DNA of 24,076 bases from an uncultured Clostridium sp. Its GTDB lineage: Bacteria > Bacillota > Clostridia > TANB77 > CAG-508. Of this stretch, positions 23,150 to 24,076 are shown in pieces. The translations under genes were made by a program, and so were the position numbers. The stretch's first letter is position 1. The number at the start of each line of letters is the position of its first letter. The notes beneath the pieces were generated by a model. It saw only the letters and a list, made by a program, of their open reading frames with translations, had not been told where the DNA came from and did not search any database. The stretch covers positions 1 to 24,076 of the forward strand of contig USQZ01000026.1 of assembly GCA_900556975.1 (NCBI GenBank), in the 5' to 3' direction.

Positions 23150-23171
23150 GTGCACAGTGTACTATATTATA
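23150..23171 (-). promoter_or_regulatory. hydCBA -10 box and adjacent dyad (possible operator)
   Basis: A TATAAT (23166-23171, minus strand) lies 50 bases before hydC, with no good -35. At the expected transcription start is an imperfect 13-base dyad, GTGCACAGTGTAC (23150-23162, plus strand; two symmetric mismatched positions). A second, extended -10 (TGTTATAAT) lies further upstream near 23236-23244. A dyad over a start site suits a repressor. It does not resemble the TTGTTAA-N4-TTAACAA consensus of Rex. Confidence 0.35.
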
Positions 23172-23303
23172 TTTTTTTTAACTTTTCCATAATAACACAT
23201 AGAACAAAAGTGGACTATTTATGATATTTGCACTGATTATAACATTTTTAAGTCCGTGTCTTTGTTTGCGCGCGAAATTTGCTCTGTAAATTTCTGTGCA
23301 TTG

Positions 23304-23354
23304 TTATTTTTATATAATAGGAAGTTTGGAGAATTTTCTATTATATAAAAATAA
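23304..23354. repeat. 17-bp perfect inverted repeat overlapping the hpf terminator
   Basis: TTATTTTTATATAATAG (23304-23320) and CTATTATATAAAAATAA (23338-23354) are exact reverse complements separated by 17 bases; three more A-T/G-U pairs extend the stem inward. Its right arm shares six bases with the neighbouring hpf terminator stem, so the two hairpins cannot both form fully in one RNA. Confidence 0.6.
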
Positions 23355-23385
23355 GTTAGCTTGATTATATCAAACTAACTTATTT
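23343..23385 (-). terminator. Rho-independent terminator of hpf
   Basis: On the minus strand a 17-bp stem (23369-23385 with 23349-23365, one G-U pair, 3-base loop) is followed by a T-rich tract. It lies 26 bases after the hpf stop codon and separates hpf from hydCBA. Confidence 0.85.
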
Positions 23386-23410
23386 TATTTCAACCTTTAT
23401 TATTATTTTA

Positions 23411-23944
23411 TTATGCTTCTGGTTCTGCTATTCCAAAATTTCTTCCATCTTTTAATTTATAAATTACATTTACTTTTCCAGTATCAACATCTATGTATGC
23501 TAAGAATGTTTGTGTTGGTCTTTCTTCTAATTTTAATTTTGCATCTTCAATAGACATTGGTTTTATTTCATAATATGTTGTTTTTATAACTTCACCGTCT
23601 ATTGATTCTTCATGTTCTTGCATGTTTTCTTTTACTCTTAATGTTTCATCTTTGTTGATTCTTTCTTTTTTAGTTTTTGCTTTTCTAATTTGTCTTTCTA
23701 ATATGTCCATGTCTTCATCTATTGATGCATATAAGTCTTTGTTTTCTGTTACTGCTCTAAATGTTTCACCTTTGTATGATGCACTTATTTCAGCTATTTG
23801 TAATTCTCTTTCAATTCTAATCATAGCTTGTACATCTAGTTCGTCTGTTTCAAAGTATTTCTCTAATCTTCCTAATTTTTTCTCTATGTAGTCTTTTATT
23901 GCCTCTGTAGCTTTTAAATCTTTTCCTGTAATTTTTATATTCAT
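23411..23944 (-). CDS. hpf: ribosome hibernation promoting factor, long form
   Basis: A 177-residue protein of the long HPF (YvyD/RaiA-related) family, which pairs 70S ribosomes into silent 100S dimers in stationary phase. The N-terminal ribosome-binding domain (1-95) starts MNIKITGKDLKATEAIKDYI and ends in a basic helix IRKAKTKKER. A charged linker (about 96-120) follows, and the C-terminal dimerisation domain (about 122-176) reads YYEIKPMSIEDAKLKLEERP, TQTFLAYIDVDTGKVNVIYK and DGRNFGIAEPE, matching the family plan. ATG 23944 is chosen: AGGAG lies 8 bases upstream, while an in-frame GTG at 23953 overlaps that site. A perfect housekeeping promoter (23977-24005) and a terminator frame it as a single-gene unit. 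Confidence 0.95.
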   Translation of the reverse strand: MNIKITGKDLKATEAIKDYIEKKLGRLEKYFETDELDVQAMIRIERELQIAEISASYKGETFRAVTENKDLYASIDEDMDILERQIRKAKTKKERINKDETLRVKENMQEHEESIDGEVIKTTYYEIKPMSIEDAKLKLEERPTQTFLAYIDVDTGKVNVIYKLKDGRNFGIAEPEA

Positions 23945-23949
23945 TTTAA

Positions 23950-24075
23950 TCACTCCTTCTTTAGTTTCGTAATTTCATTATATATGTTGTTCGCTAAATT
24001 GTCAATCTTCTTATTTTTTAACATTGCATAAACTTTTTGTGGGAAACACCACCTTTGGTATTTTATTATCCATAC
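23950..24075 (-). CDS. possible 3' end of an upstream gene (41 codons, partial)
   Basis: The minus-strand frame entering from the right edge is open for 41 codons and ends in TGA inside the hpf ribosome site, as operon neighbours often do. It ends YNEITKLKKE. The other two frames close early. Against it: the perfect hpf promoter lies within it, and I recognise no family in so short a piece. It could be chance. Confidence 0.3.
   Translation of the reverse strand, partial: VWIIKYQRWCFPQKVYAMLKNKKIDNLANNIYNEITKLKKE
23977..24005 (-). promoter_or_regulatory. consensus sigma-A promoter of hpf
   Basis: TTGACA (24000-24005) and TATAAT (23977-23982) on the minus strand are exactly 17 bases apart, a full match to the housekeeping consensus. 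The start would be near 23970, giving a leader of about 26 nt with AAGGAG. Confidence 0.88.
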
Positions 24076-24076
24076 A

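Noticed and set aside
23117..23303. Rex operator in front of hydC
   Set aside because: Searched by eye for TTGTTAA-N4-TTAACAA or close variants on both strands; only partial half-site matches were seen.
1..24076. tRNA, rRNA, CRISPR arrays, insertion sequences, transposase or integrase genes
   Set aside because: None seen on either strand: no cloverleaf-like segment, no regularly spaced repeats and no transposase-like protein.

Overview
The window reads as chromosomal DNA of a low-GC, spore-forming, anaerobic Gram-positive bacterium, most likely class Clostridia. The DNA is strongly AT-rich. It carries three sporulation-linked genes (spoVG, spoIVB and an alpha/beta-type small acid-soluble spore protein), an NAD-linked [FeFe]-hydrogenase of the HydABC type, and the Firmicutes pairing of spoVG with murC. 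No secretin, LPS or other outer-membrane gene is visible.

Layout. Positions 1-2350 hold the start of hslO (Hsp33, cut by the window edge), spoVG with a near-consensus sigma-H promoter and a strong terminator, and murC on the opposite strand. Positions 2549-3751 hold spoIVB. Positions 3845-16690 are one long minus-strand transcription unit of 12 genes encoding a Tad-like (type IV pilus/type II secretion-related) machine. Its order is a CpaB/SAF-like anchor, two MinD/CpaE-like proteins with degenerate P-loops, a CpaF/TadA-type ATPase, a fused TadB-TadC-like membrane protein, then seven small to large single-span proteins. Four of those seven begin with MEN and look like leaderless pilins. The unit ends in a clear terminator at 3845-3875. 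No prepilin peptidase is encoded here. The ATPase reading frame is broken by one base exactly inside its Walker A motif.

Positions 16692-17567 encode a Cof-type HAD phosphatase. A spore protein gene (ssp) faces the other way at 17745-17948. It is followed by a 21-bp stem with a 64-nt apical region, and then by a solitary 196-residue orphan gene (18167-18757). That orphan has clearly higher GC, its own extended -10 promoter and a GC-rich terminator, and is probably a recent acquisition.

Positions 18954-23116 are hydC-hydB-hydA (minus strand), a three-subunit, probably electron-bifurcating hydrogenase that would couple NADH and ferredoxin to H2. Positions 23411-23944 encode the long form of hibernation promoting factor, behind a perfect TTGACA-N17-TATAAT promoter.

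The most interesting part is the Tad-like locus. It combines leaderless pilin-like paralogues, paired degenerate MinD-like proteins, an ATPase with an N-terminal membrane anchor and a fused platform protein. That combination does not match the textbook Tad set. The orphan gene and the structured region beside it come second.
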